From contig NC_090447.1 of assembly GCF_031143425.1 (NCBI RefSeq), positions 26,199,426-26,263,425 on the forward strand: a DNA stretch of 64,000 bases, read 5' to 3'. Below, in pieces: positions 31,920-42,069 of the stretch. The translations under genes were made by a program, and so were the position numbers. Below the pieces are notes generated by a model. That model saw only the letters and a program-made list of their open reading frames with translations. It was not told the origin of the DNA and searched no databases. Origin of the DNA: Pleurodeles waltl (lineage: Eukaryota > Chordata > Amphibia > Caudata > Salamandridae). How positions within the stretch are numbered: the stretch's first letter is position 1; every line of letters starts with the position of its first letter.

Positions 31920-32802
31920 TCACTCTGCCCCCAAAACTACCTCCCCAGAGGGAAGAATTGTTACCTGATTGAGAGGAACTCTGGTTGTATTGTCCTCCTC
32001 AGTGAGGCCCTCTGTGATTGTGGCCCCTGTTGCGTCGGCCTCTTGAGGGGCAGAAGTTGGAGTTGGTTTGGTAGCCGGAGGCCCCTCTGCCTCTATAGTA
32101 TGGACTGGAGGTCTGGGACTGAACCGGCCTGGCACTCGCCCTCCGAAGCGTCCAGCCCTGCAAAAAAGGCCACTGTTAAATACCATCTTGATTGAAGTTT
32201 GGGCCTTATCCAAAGCCGGGAAGGTAGCCACATATTTGGTCAGGTCTTTTACGAACCTGTCGCCAAGCAATAGCCCGTTAGCTGCTGGACCAGCCTCAGA
32301 TGGTGCTAACTCTGTCAATTTTGGGTCAATGCGTAGCAGAAGAGATTTCCTACATTCCGTGAAAATCGAACAATTAGCATTCCCTAACAAACAGATGACT
32401 CTTTGGGCCCATTCTAACAGGACGTCAGGATCTATTAATTCTTGGGTATCCTTGGCCTGTAAATTTTAGTGAAGGCCCAGAAATGTCCAATAACTTGTCC
32501 TGACATCCCTGCCAGGCTCTATCAATGCCCTTTTTCCGGTCCTTTGCATATTTCTTCAGAAAGGTTACCATGTGAGGATCGAGTTCTGGAGTCTCTGCAA
32601 CTTTGCTGGAGAGAGCAGGGCGAGAGCACTCAGACCGCAGTGTGTTGCGAATATCTTTCTCAAAACTTTTTGGGAGTCTTGACTGAACATACCCTGTCAC
32701 TTCTTGACATGGGGTTCATTCTGTGGACCTAGGATGTACTATAGCATCAGGATCAAACTGTAAATTCTTACTAGGTGGGGGAATCAAAGGTTCCTCAGCA
32801 TG
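31920..32802 (-). pseudogene. DIRS ORF1 (gag-like), 3' part
   Basis: It continues ORF1 beyond gypsy B. The frame runs from 32802 with a TGA at about 32721-32723, then VTGYVQSRLPKSFEKDIR, then a stop at the end of that segment near 32425. The next frame (32390-31920) encodes LLGNANCSIFTECRKSLLLR and IDPKLTELA, a block typical of DIRS ORF1 proteins, and then a Pro/Thr-rich tail. ORF1 proteins bind element RNA; that role is known for the family. Confidence 0.78.
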
Positions 32803-32807
32803 ATGAG

Positions 32808-33912
32808 TGTAACAGGGTTATTAGACCCCTTGAGGCTCCCGCGTGATTGGGGCTGATGGAGAAGTGGCCCGGGGACACTATAGAGAGTGTTGCGCTGCTG
32901 TGGCAAAACATAGAGCGGAAACAGGAAGAGGATGTGCATCAGGTCGGAAGGGAGGGCGGCGGTAAAGAGGACATGGACGAGCAGAGTGAGAGAGATGACT
33001 ACCGAATTCCAGAGGAGGGCACCAACGAGTGTACGGAGGCGGCAGTGAGACCAAAGACCACAAGAAAAGATGGAGAGGAGACCTCGGAGAGTTGTGCACT
33101 GACAGAATCGAAGAAGGACTGCAGCAGCCGAGTTCAACTTTGGAACCCGACCACCTGCCACGTCCCTGAGGGACGTGGCTGGAGCACATACGTGCCCGTA
33201 TACGTGCCTTGAGCACTTTTTGGGTATATGGAATATACTGAGGCGGGACAGGAGAAGAAGAAAACGTAAAGGGGGAGGCGGGGAGTAAATACAATATAAA
33301 CTTTAGTGAAAAGCAAGGAGAATATCTTTAACCAATTGCCTGTGAATCAAAACACGCATGTTCAAATACTAATTCTTGAACTGGTTGTTTATAAGCACTT
33401 ACACCAATTCACTGCGGAGAACCACCAATAAACATAAGACATATCACAAAGATTGTAAAGTTATTTCACTTCCCTCCTCATGCACCCTAACCCTACTACA
33501 TATAAATAAAGAATAAAACCCCAGACTTACCTCCTGTTTCTATGTCCTGTGTTTCTTCCTCACGCTCCGGAGTGATATTCAAGGGACCCCCAGGAGTGCC
33601 TGAAAGAAAACAAATTAGAGACCATTAAAAAGAGAAGGATAAGGGAAAAGCGACAGTGCATTACAGAAAAAGGAATAAGAGAAGTAAGAAAGAGAAGAAA
33701 AACAAAAAAAGAAGAGAGACTGGAAAAGCAGAGATACAAAGAGGACTTTTGAGCACTCTTAACCAAGTAGCGGAAGGAAGGTAACCTAAAAACAAAAATA
33801 ATAAAGAAAAGTGCCATAGCATATGCTGTATCCAACCTTCTTTATCTTGTGAGACCTTGCAAATGGACTGAAATAGAGAAGGAGGATGTTTTTAGTAGAC
33901 TAGTCAACTACA
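32808..33912 (+). repeat. 5' LTR of element B
   Basis: TGTAACAGGGTTATTAGACC to GTCAACTACA. It matches 38161-39267 over its whole length, with many C/T and G/A differences. Confidence 0.92.
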
Positions 33913-33915
33913 TCT

Positions 33916-33933
33916 TGGTGTCAGAAGTGGGAT
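33916..33933 (+). other. Primer-binding site of element B
   Basis: TGGTGTCAGAAGTGGGA lies 3 bases after the LTR and would pair with the acceptor end of a tRNA, most likely tRNA-Leu (from memory of vertebrate tRNA-Leu 3' ends). Confidence 0.65.
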
Positions 33934-33958
33934 AAGTTCTTAAGTGGAAAGGGAGCGA

Positions 33959-34900
33959 TGTAGGAGAAACCTTCCCTTGAGGACATAATTAATCAACTGG
34001 CTGAGGGACAAAGACACTTTCAAGTAGTGTGGGAGGGACAGTTGCGAGAAGCTAGAAATTATAGAGAGGCATTGCAAAATGCCCTTAAGAGCCAAGCCAC
34101 TATAATAGCAAACAATCAGTTGGTTCATGAGGCAGCCATTCAAAGGTTGACAGACACCATGGTCTTCGAGGGTTCATCCGAATGTACCCTGTTCGGTATT
34201 GCAGCAATTTTAAGAAGGAGAAGACGCCGATGCCTTCTTTATGAATTTTGAGAGGGCGGCTGCATCAGCCAATTGGCCACTAAATGGATGGGGACAATAT
34301 ATAGCTCCTCTGTTGACAGGGACTATGCAAGCCGCCTACCAAGCCGTAAACCCCGGGGGAACCACCCCAAATGGAGATGTTAAGAAGGCTATCTTAGAGT
34401 GAGTAGAGTACAATACCAAATATCGCATCAAGTTCAGAAAAAACAAATGGATGCCCATGGAGAACCCCAGAGCACTGTATTATAGAATACAAGATTTAGG
34501 GTTAAAGTGGTTGAACCCTGTTAGCACAAACAGGGAAGAGGTGATGCAGGTTATCTTATTAGAACAGTTCTTAGAGGCATTACCCATTGAGACACATAAT
34601 TGGATCAACCAGCATCCAAACGTCACAACAACGACCGCCATTGAATTGGCCTGCGCTTTCCACCGGGCCCCTGATGTTAGGGTAACCCCTTTTTAAAGGA
34701 CAAGCATTAACGGGGAAAATAGTGAGTGCTAATCCAAGACCCAGATTGCCAAAAAGTCCCAAGGAGAGTCCCAGCTCACATTTCACAGATAAAGAACCGA
34801 ATCAAAGTCCCCAATGTTATCATTGCATGGAGTGGGGCCATATTGCACGTAACTGTCCACACCGACTTCCAAAACCTGAACCAACTGAAATTGGAATAAC
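33959..34900 (+). pseudogene. gag: gag of element B with SCAN-like domain and zinc knuckle
   Basis: Frames at 34027-34251 (helical, EGQLREARNYREALQNAL) and 34451-34696 carry the gag. The second has YYRIQDLGLKWLNP, then EVMQVILLEQFLEALPIETH and WINQHPNVTTTTAIELA. This is the LEQFL...LP...W...HP pattern of the vertebrate SCAN domain, which is thought to descend from Gmr1-type gag. A CX2CX4HX4C zinc knuckle (CYHCMEWGHIARNC, 34814-34855) follows in the 34722 frame. Two or more frame changes and a TAG near 34400 interrupt the coding. Confidence 0.8.
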
Positions 34901-34959
34901 CAGGGGCAGGGTGCTCTGTACGAGCTGGGCAACAACTCGATATTCCACAGAAATGTTAG

Positions 34960-35410
34960 AAAATAATAAATCTACCAAGGTATTGGTTGACTCCGGGTGT
35001 AGTCAATCAGTGATGAAGGCTGAAATACTAGAAAAAGACTTATGGCGGCAGGATGAAACAGTATTTATTTGCTGTATTCATGGGGACATGAAATGTTATC
35101 TCACAGCGGAGATTACCATAAATTGGAGTGGATGGGAAGAACTATACAAGTAGGAGTGATGCCCCACCTAGTTGAGGATATGATCATAGGTACTGATTAT
35201 TGCGCTTTCTCTAAAATCTTGGGTAGCATCAACGGAGATCATAAAACCAACTCTTGGCTCAACGAGGCTCCTTTTTCCTACAGCGCCCTTACTCCAGGTA
35301 AGATAAAAGTGAAACCGAGTAGACAAGACAAAAGAGAACAGAGGAAAACATATCAAAGAGCTAGTCAAAGCAATTCTATTCCTGTATTTCCTACAGAAAC
35401 CTCAGTGTAA
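34960..35410 (+). pseudogene. pro: Protease of element B
   Basis: KVLVDSGCSQSVMKAEIL (active-site Asp near 34989) is a DSG variant of the aspartic protease motif. VEDMIIGTDYCAF (about 35175-35210) is in the next frame. A frameshift near 35100-35150 separates them. Its position between zinc knuckle and integrase is as expected. Confidence 0.75.
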
Positions 35411-35452
35411 ACAAGTCCACCACCCTTCCGAGTCAGTCAAAGGGAGGACCCC

Positions 35453-36660
35453 GTGCTGAAACATGCCTGGGCTACTGAGGTTACGGAAACAACAGGGCAC
35501 GTGGGTCCTTACTTCCTTGTCCAAAACGGTTTGCTATATAGGATTATCCAACAGGGTATTGAGCAAAAAACCCAATTGGTTGTACCCACCCCTTATCGCA
35601 CTCAGGTACTCCATTTAGCCCATAGTCAGGTTGGGGAGGATATTATAGCGGGGAAAAAACGAGGAGTACCTTCTCCGACGTTTCTATTGGCCAGGGTTTT
35701 TTTCTGATATTTGGAGATTCTGTGCACAATGTCGGAAAGGTCCGGAAAGCACCACTTTACCCTTTGCCCATTATTGATTTCCCCTTTTCAATGGCAGGAA
35801 TGGATTTAGTGGGACCTCTGACACCCTCATCCCGAGGTTACATGTACCTTTTAGTCCTCGTGGATTACGCTTCCCAGTACCCGGAAGCTATCCCGTTAAC
35901 AAGCATGATTACAAAAAGTGTGGCCCATGCTATGGTTGGGTTTTTTGATCGAGTCGGGTTCCCCAAAGAGATATTAACAGATCAAGGTACGCATTTTATA
36001 TTTCGCCTTATGTCCCAGATGTGCCAAATCCTTGGAGTAAAAACATTTGCACCTCTGTTTATCATCATCAAACAGTCGGACTAGTGGAGAGATATAACCG
36101 TACTATAAAAACCCTTCTAAAAAAACTATATCCGAATCAGGAAGGGAATGGGATAAGAAACTACCCTTGGTTTTATTTGCGATCCGAACGCATGTTCAGG
36201 CGTCAACCGGCATAGTCCGTTTGAGTTAGTCTTTGGTAGACAACCTAGAACCCTTTTGGATATGGCTGCAGAGAAATGGGAAGAAAAGGAAACAGAAAGT
36301 AGAGACATACTAGAGTATACCCAGCAATTGAAGGAAAATATTTAAACCATATGGGAGGATGTCAGACTGCATTTAGAAGAGGCACAAGAAAAACAAAGAA
36401 AATATTATAATACAGGCACAAGTTTAAGAGAACTAACTAGTGGTGAAAAAGTCTAAGGTCCTCTCACCTAGCTCTGAAAATAAGTTGCTAGCAAGATGGC
36501 AAGGTCCCTATGAAATAATAGAGAGAGTAAGCCCTGTTGCTTATCGTTTGCAACTATCAAAATCACCACAGAAAACCCAGAGATATCACATCAATCTTCT
36601 AAAGAAGTGGGAGGAAGGAGACATACCAAACCTAACTGTAGACTCTGTCTTGTTGGTGAA
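35453..36660 (+). pseudogene. int: Integrase of element B (upstream of RT)
   Basis: The zinc-binding part is spread over two frames (VLHLAHSQVG near 35610; FCAQCRKG read near 35717-35740). The core shows Asp in GMDLVGPL (35803), Asp in ILTDQGTHF (35980) and Glu in GLVERYNRTIK (36087). A frameshift lies between the second Asp and the Glu, near 36050. The C-terminal GPY/F-like module (ARWQGPYEIIERVSPVAYRL, about 36490-36550) is in the frame that continues into RT. As in elements A and C, integrase precedes RT. Confidence 0.85.
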
Positions 36661-38156
36661 CAACCTAAAACCTCTTGAGATAACTTTATGTCCTCAACAG
36701 GTAGATCTACATGAGTCGGTTACTGACATTAACCCAGATCTACCTAATGAGAAGAAGACCCAACTCTTAAAAGTTGTACAACAATATAGTAAAATCATTT
36801 CCACCACTCCTGGAAAGACCCCTTTAATACAACACAACATTGTTACCAAAGAAGGGAGAATAGTCCGTTTAAAACTGTATCGAATAACGGAGGCCCATAG
36901 AAGGCTTGTGGAACAAGAAGTGCAAAATATGTTAAATACTGGTATAATAGAGCCTTTTACTAGTCCTTGGTGCTCTCCGGTTGTACTAGTGCCAAAATCC
37001 AATGGAACGATCCATTTTTGTATCGACTTTCGACAACTAAATGCCATCTCAGATTTTAATACTTATCTGATACCTACAGTAGATGAACTAATCGAACAAC
37101 TAGGAAAAGCACAATATTTACCTACATTAGACCTCACAAAAGGGTATTGGCAAATACCTCTAAACTCACAGTCTAAAGAAAAAATGTATTTTCCACCCCA
37201 TCAGGACTTTATTATTTTACAGTGCTACCCTTTGGTTTGCACGGAACTCCAGCTACATTTCAGCGTTTAGTGGACAGAATATTAAGACCCCACACGGGTT
37301 ATGCTGTCGCATACATAGATGACATAGTTATATATAGTGAAACATGGGGTCAGCATGTACTCCATTTATCCAAGAGATTTCATACTATAGTCGAAGCAGG
37401 ATTAACAGCCAATCCAGAGAATTGTAAATTAGCAAGGGATTCTATTTCCTACCTCGGGTACAATATAGAAAAAGGACATATATGACCCCAAATTGACAAA
37501 GTCAATGTCATCATGAACTTACCACCCCCAAAAACAAAAAAAGAGGTGCAGTCTTTTCTAGGACTGGTTGGATAGTATCGTCATTTTATTCCAAATTATT
37601 CCACCCTGGCAGCTTTATGACCAATCTCCTAAAGAAAGGACAAACGAATAAGTTTGGTGAATTAACCCCTTCCCAAAGTGAGAGCTATAAAATTCTCAAA
37701 ACCTTTCTAACACATAAACCCGTGCTCCACTGTCCTTATTTCAAGAAACCCTTTTGTTTACATACCGATGCCTCAGATATTGGTCTAAGAGCCATACTAT
37801 CCCAGAAAGACGAAGAGGGATTAGCACATCCAATAGTATTTATCAGAAGAAAGTTGTTACCAAGAGAAAGACACTATCCAACCATAGAAAAAGAATGCTT
37901 AGCTATCAAATGGGCTATAGAGAGTTTGCAATATTACTTATTGGGACACCCTTTTACATTGATTACAGACCATCCCCCTTTAACATTGTTGGCACGCCAT
38001 AAGGACACCAATTCCAGGATATATCGTTGGTTTATGGCAATTCAGCCTTTTGTATTCCAGGTACAACATTTCCCAGGCTCCCAAATTATACAAGCGGACT
38101 ACCTCTCAAGACATCCCTTGGACCAGGGACTTGAAAAGTCATATTCGGGAGGGTAG
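36660..38156 (+). pseudogene. pol: Reverse transcriptase and RNase H of element B
   Basis: RT motifs: SPWCSPVVLVPKS, IHFCIDFRQLN, PTLDLTKGYWQIPL (to 37190). After a frameshift come LPFGLHGTPATFQRLVD and YIDDIVIYSE (Asp pair 37318-37323), with stops at 37483-37485 and near 37575. RNase H is in the 37617-38156 frame, with LHTDASDIGLRAILSQ, IEKECLAIKWAIESL and LITDHPPL, and ends with QADYLSRHPL just before the 3' LTR. Domain order and spacing are complete, but there is no single open frame. Confidence 0.88.
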
Positions 38157-38160
38157 CGAA

Positions 38161-39267
38161 TGTAACGGGGTTATTAGACCCCTTGAGGCTCCCGCGTGAT
38201 TGGGGCCGATGGAGAAGTGCCCTGGGGGCACTATAGAGCGCGTCGGCCTACTGCAGCAAAAATGTAGAGAGGAAACAGGAAGAGGACGCGTGTCGCATCT
38301 GAAGGGAGGGTGGCGGTAAAGAGGATGTGGACAGGCAGAGTGAGAGAGACAACTACCGAATTCCGGAGGAGGGGACTGACGACTGCACGGAGGCGGAAGG
38401 GAGACCAAAGACGGCAAGAAAAGACAGAGAGGAGACGTCAGAGAACCGTACACTGACAGAATCGAAGAAGGACGGAAGAGGCCGAGTTCAACTTTGGAAC
38501 CCGAACACCTGCCACGTCCCTGGATGGGCGTGGCTGGAGCAGGTATATGCCCGTATACAGGCCTCGAGCACTTTTTGGTTATATAGGATATACCGAGGCG
38601 GGACAGGAGAAGAGAAAAACGAAAATGGGAAGGTGGGGAGAAAATACAATATAAACTTTAGTGAAAAGCAAGGAGAATATCTTTAACCAATTGCCTGTGA
38701 ATCAAAACAGGCATGTTCAAATACTAATTCTTGAACTGGTTGCTTATAAGCACTTACACCAATTCACTGGGGAGAACCACCAATAAACATAAAAGACATA
38801 CCACAGAGAGTGCACATTTATTTCACTTCCCTCCTCACTCACCCTAACCCTACTACATATAAATAAAGAATAAAACCCCAGACTTACTTCCTGTTTCCAT
38901 GTCCTGTGTTTCCTCCTCACACTCCGGAGTGACATCCAAGGGACCCTGAGGAGTGCCTGAAAGAAAACAAATTAGAGACCATTAAAAAGAGAAGGATAAG
39001 GGAAAAGCGACAGTGCATTACAGAAGAAGGAATAAGAGAAGTAAGAAAGAGAAGGAAAACGAAAAAAGAAGAGAGACTGGAAAAGCAGATACAAAGAGGA
39101 CTTTTGAGCACTCTTAACCGAGTAGCAGAAGGAGGGTAACCTAAAAACAAAAATAATAAAGAAAAGTGCCATTGCATGTACTGTGTCCAACATTCTTTAT
39201 CTTGTGAGACCTTGCGAATGGACTGAAATAGAGAAGGGGGAGGTTTTTAGTCGACTAGCCCACTACA
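38161..39267 (+). repeat. 3' LTR of element B
   Basis: TGTAACGGGGTTATTAGACC to CCCACTACA. It is preceded by a purine-rich GGGAGGGTAGCGAA (38147-38160) that would serve as polypurine tract and is followed by the ATGAG duplication. Confidence 0.92.
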
Positions 39268-39272
39268 ATGAG

Positions 39273-39642
39273 CTTTACGCTTACGCTTGTCCTGAGGTTT
39301 ATCGTGGGTAGAGGTAACGTCTGAATCAGAAGAATTGGATTCATCAGTTGTATTTTGAATAGTTTGAAAGGAAGGAGTAGTTTTACGACTCTTGAAAGCC
39401 TCATAGTCTTGATCATTCAGGAACGCATTAATGGTCTGTTCCAATGGGTCATAAGATGACCGGCCAGGCTCATTTATTTTGACCTCTACAGGGGTGGGGT
39501 TCTCCGAGCCTGCGCCGAAGCGCCTAACTGAGTCCTGAACGTGGAAGTCTAATGCCTCCACAACGCCCACTTCCATGTGCTGGTCATAATGCCCAGCATT
39601 ATATTCCCCATACTGATCATCATCTGGGTATTGTTGGGCCAT
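39273..39642 (-). pseudogene. DIRS ORF1 (gag-like), 5' part
   Basis: The start is at 39642 (MAQQYPDDDQYGEY), followed by an acidic, low-complexity N-terminus and a basic KPQDKRKRKAH segment that runs straight into the gypsy B insertion at 39272. The frame on the far side (32807 leftward) is in register when the ATGAG duplication is counted once, showing that B broke a previously open ORF. Confidence 0.75.
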
Positions 39643-40319
39643 GTTATTCAGTGCACAATGTAATACAATATAGCAGAGGTCCCAAAAATATGTGCACAAT
39701 TATTTATCAACAAGGAGGGAACACAACAAGGGAGTTTGAAAACGTCCCTGCTGGTATACTCAGATGGGAATCAGTGGAGGGAGCACCAGAATCCTTTAGA
39801 GCCAAGCTCTAACGAGTTTTTGCAGTCCATCCGAGCATAGAACGGGGGCGCACTGAGCAGAAAAGGAAGCCGCTTTCTGTCGATGAAGTGCGCTCGCACA
39901 GATCCCAAAAGGGGCTACGTTCACATGCGCGAAGACCACAACAGGAAGAGGACTGCTCCAAGCACTTGCGTGGCCTCCCCTGTCACTCCTCACCAACGGT
40001 AATGAAATCGGCAGGAAATCACGCCAGTGAAAGGGGCACTTAAGCTACGAGCGTGTGAGACACAGGAATAAAATTAAAGCAAACAAGTAATCATAGTAAT
40101 GGCGGTAAGGAAATCAGCCATAAAATCACGCCGATGAAACAGGGACACCCGCGCTATGAGCGCATGAGACATGTCAATAAAACTAAGGCGCCTGAAGGCA
40201 CTAGGCCGCACCGAACATGTAAACAAGTATTGATAAACCACAATAGCGTAAGGGAAATGCGAAAGTACTTAGCTCTGCATTGAAGCAGCAAAGAAAGAGG
40301 ACGAACTTTGATGTTTATG
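39643..40319 (-). other. 5' region of the DIRS element
   Basis: About 680 bp between ORF1 and the solo LTR, with no coding signal. It is assigned to DIRS because it lies between ORF1 and the right terminus, and would hold the leader. Confidence 0.5.
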
Positions 40320-40919
40320 ATATATGTAGTGAAAGGCCTCCCGTGGCATGGTTACCCCCTAACGTTTTGACTTTTGTTGATGCCAATTATGATTCAAAGT
40401 GTGCTGGGAACCTGCTAACCAGGCCCCAGCACCAGTGTTCTTTCCCCAAACTGTACTTTTTCCCCACAATTGGCACAGCCCTGGCACAAAGATAAGTCCT
40501 TTGTAAATGGTACCCCTGGTACCAAGGACCCAGTGGCCAGGGAAGGATTCTAAGGGCTGCAGCATGTATTATTCAACCCTGGGCGTGCCATGCCCACCTC
40601 TCACTGCCTGCAGGGTAGGTAAGTCACCCCTCAAGCAGGCCTTACAGCCCTAAAGCAGGGTGCACTATACCACAGGTGAGGGCATAGTTGCATGAGCACT
40701 GTGCCCCTACAGTGTCTAAGGCAAACCTTAGACATTGGAAGTGCAGGGTAGCCATGAACCCTGACCCTGACCCAAGGAGCGACCCTTGACCCAAGGGTAG
40801 GTCGCTCCCCCTGCCGCTGCAGCTCCTCCAGCTGCTCCAGGTTCCTGAGTTCCTGAGACCCACCTCACAGTAAGTACCCCCCACCTCCCAGCCCCTCGCC
40901 CTGCCCCGCGCTACTCACC

Positions 40920-41790
40920 CTCTCTCCTGCTCCTGCTTCTTTTCCTCCTCTCTGTCTCTTCCTCCTCGCTCCTCCTCTGCAATCTTCTTCTGTGTTCTTC
41001 TGTTCTTCTGTGTTCTTCTCTTCTGTTCTTCTGTGTTCTTCGGTTCTTCTGTGTTCTTCTCTTCTGTTCTTCTGTGTTCTTCGGTTCTTCTGTGTTCTTC
41101 TCTTCTGTTCTTCTGTGTTCTTCCGGTCTTCTGTGTTCTTCTCTTCTGTTCTTCTGTGTTCTTCCAGTCTTCTGTGTTCTTCTCTTCTGTTCTTCTGTGT
41201 TCTTCCGGTCTTCTGTGTTCTTCTCTTCTGTTCTTCTGTGTTCTTCCGGTCTTCTGTTCTTCTGTTCTTCCGGTCTTCTGTTCTTCTGTTCTTCTGTTCT
41301 TCCGGTCTTCTGTTCTTCTGTTCTTCCGTTCTTCTGTTCTTCTGTTCTTCCGGTCTTCTGTTCTTCTGTCTTCTGTCTTCTATCTTCTGCCTTCGGCTCT
41401 TCTGCCTCCTCCGTCTTCTTCTCCCCGCGCCTGCCCTCCTGCTCGTGCATCATCCCCCTCCCTCACTCGCCGCCCCCTCTCTATCACCTATCTAACCCGT
41501 TCGCTATCTACCTCCCTCATTCCTCCTATCTACCTATCTCTCTATCTCACTATCTAACTCCCTCACTCTCCACCTCCTCCTATCTACATATCTCTCTATC
41601 TATCTATTTCTCTATCTATCGATTTCTCTATCTATTTTTTCTATCTATTTCTCTATCTCTCCCCCCTCCCGCCACCCCCTCTATTACCTATCTTCCTATC
41701 CTCTCACTCTACCACTCACCCTCACCCACCACTACAACCCCCCCTCCCCTATCTTCAAAACCCTACTCCTATCTCTCTCCCTAATCTCCT
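40920..41790. repeat. Pyrimidine-rich minisatellite in the LINE 5' region
   Basis: TTCTGTGTTCTTCTCTTC-type units repeat every 41 bp at 40985-41250, then shorten to GTTCTTCTGTTCTTCCG repeats (to about 41400) and finally to CTATCTATCT-like sequence (41480-41700). The plus strand is almost all pyrimidine with isolated G. All three plus frames are open for 500 bp or more because the tract lacks A; they are not genes. Confidence 0.85.
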
Positions 41791-42069
41791 AAACCTCCTA
41801 ACACTCACCCCCCTCCACCCTTAAACCCCCCTCCTCCAGCTCTTCTCACTCTACCTGTCCCCCCCCTCCCTCGCGCTTTCCCGCCGCGACCTCCTGCACG
41901 CCCCCGCCCCCCAGCTCCCATTCGCCCCCAGCTGATCCCTTCCCCCCCCCACCTCATATGGCGGCAGCAGCGGGCTCGCCGCTGGCGCGCCAGAGGCAAG
42001 CCCGTTTGCGCCCGTCCGCGCCTGGCCCGCGCCCAGCGCCACGACCCCTGGTCCCCAGCTCCCCCAAGC

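Larger units (their letters stand above)
32808..39267 (+). mobile_element. Ty3/gypsy element B (Gmr1-like), complete with both LTRs
   Basis: Two LTRs of 1105 bp (32808-33912) and 1107 bp (38161-39267), each TGTAAC...CTACA, flanked by an ATGAG duplication (32803-32807 and 39268-39272). A primer-binding site TGGTGTCAGAAGTGGGA at 33916-33932 is, from memory, complementary to the 3' end of tRNA-Leu with one mismatch. Internal order: gag with SCAN-like domain, zinc knuckle, protease, integrase, RT, RNase H. The LTRs differ at many sites (about one in ten in the first 150 bases by eye), and every domain carries frameshifts, so it is an old, inactive copy. Confidence 0.92.

Noticed and set aside
40992..41784. 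Three overlapping plus frames of 167-236 codons rich in Cys/Ser/Phe
   Set aside because: They are translations of a pyrimidine-rich minisatellite, open in every frame.
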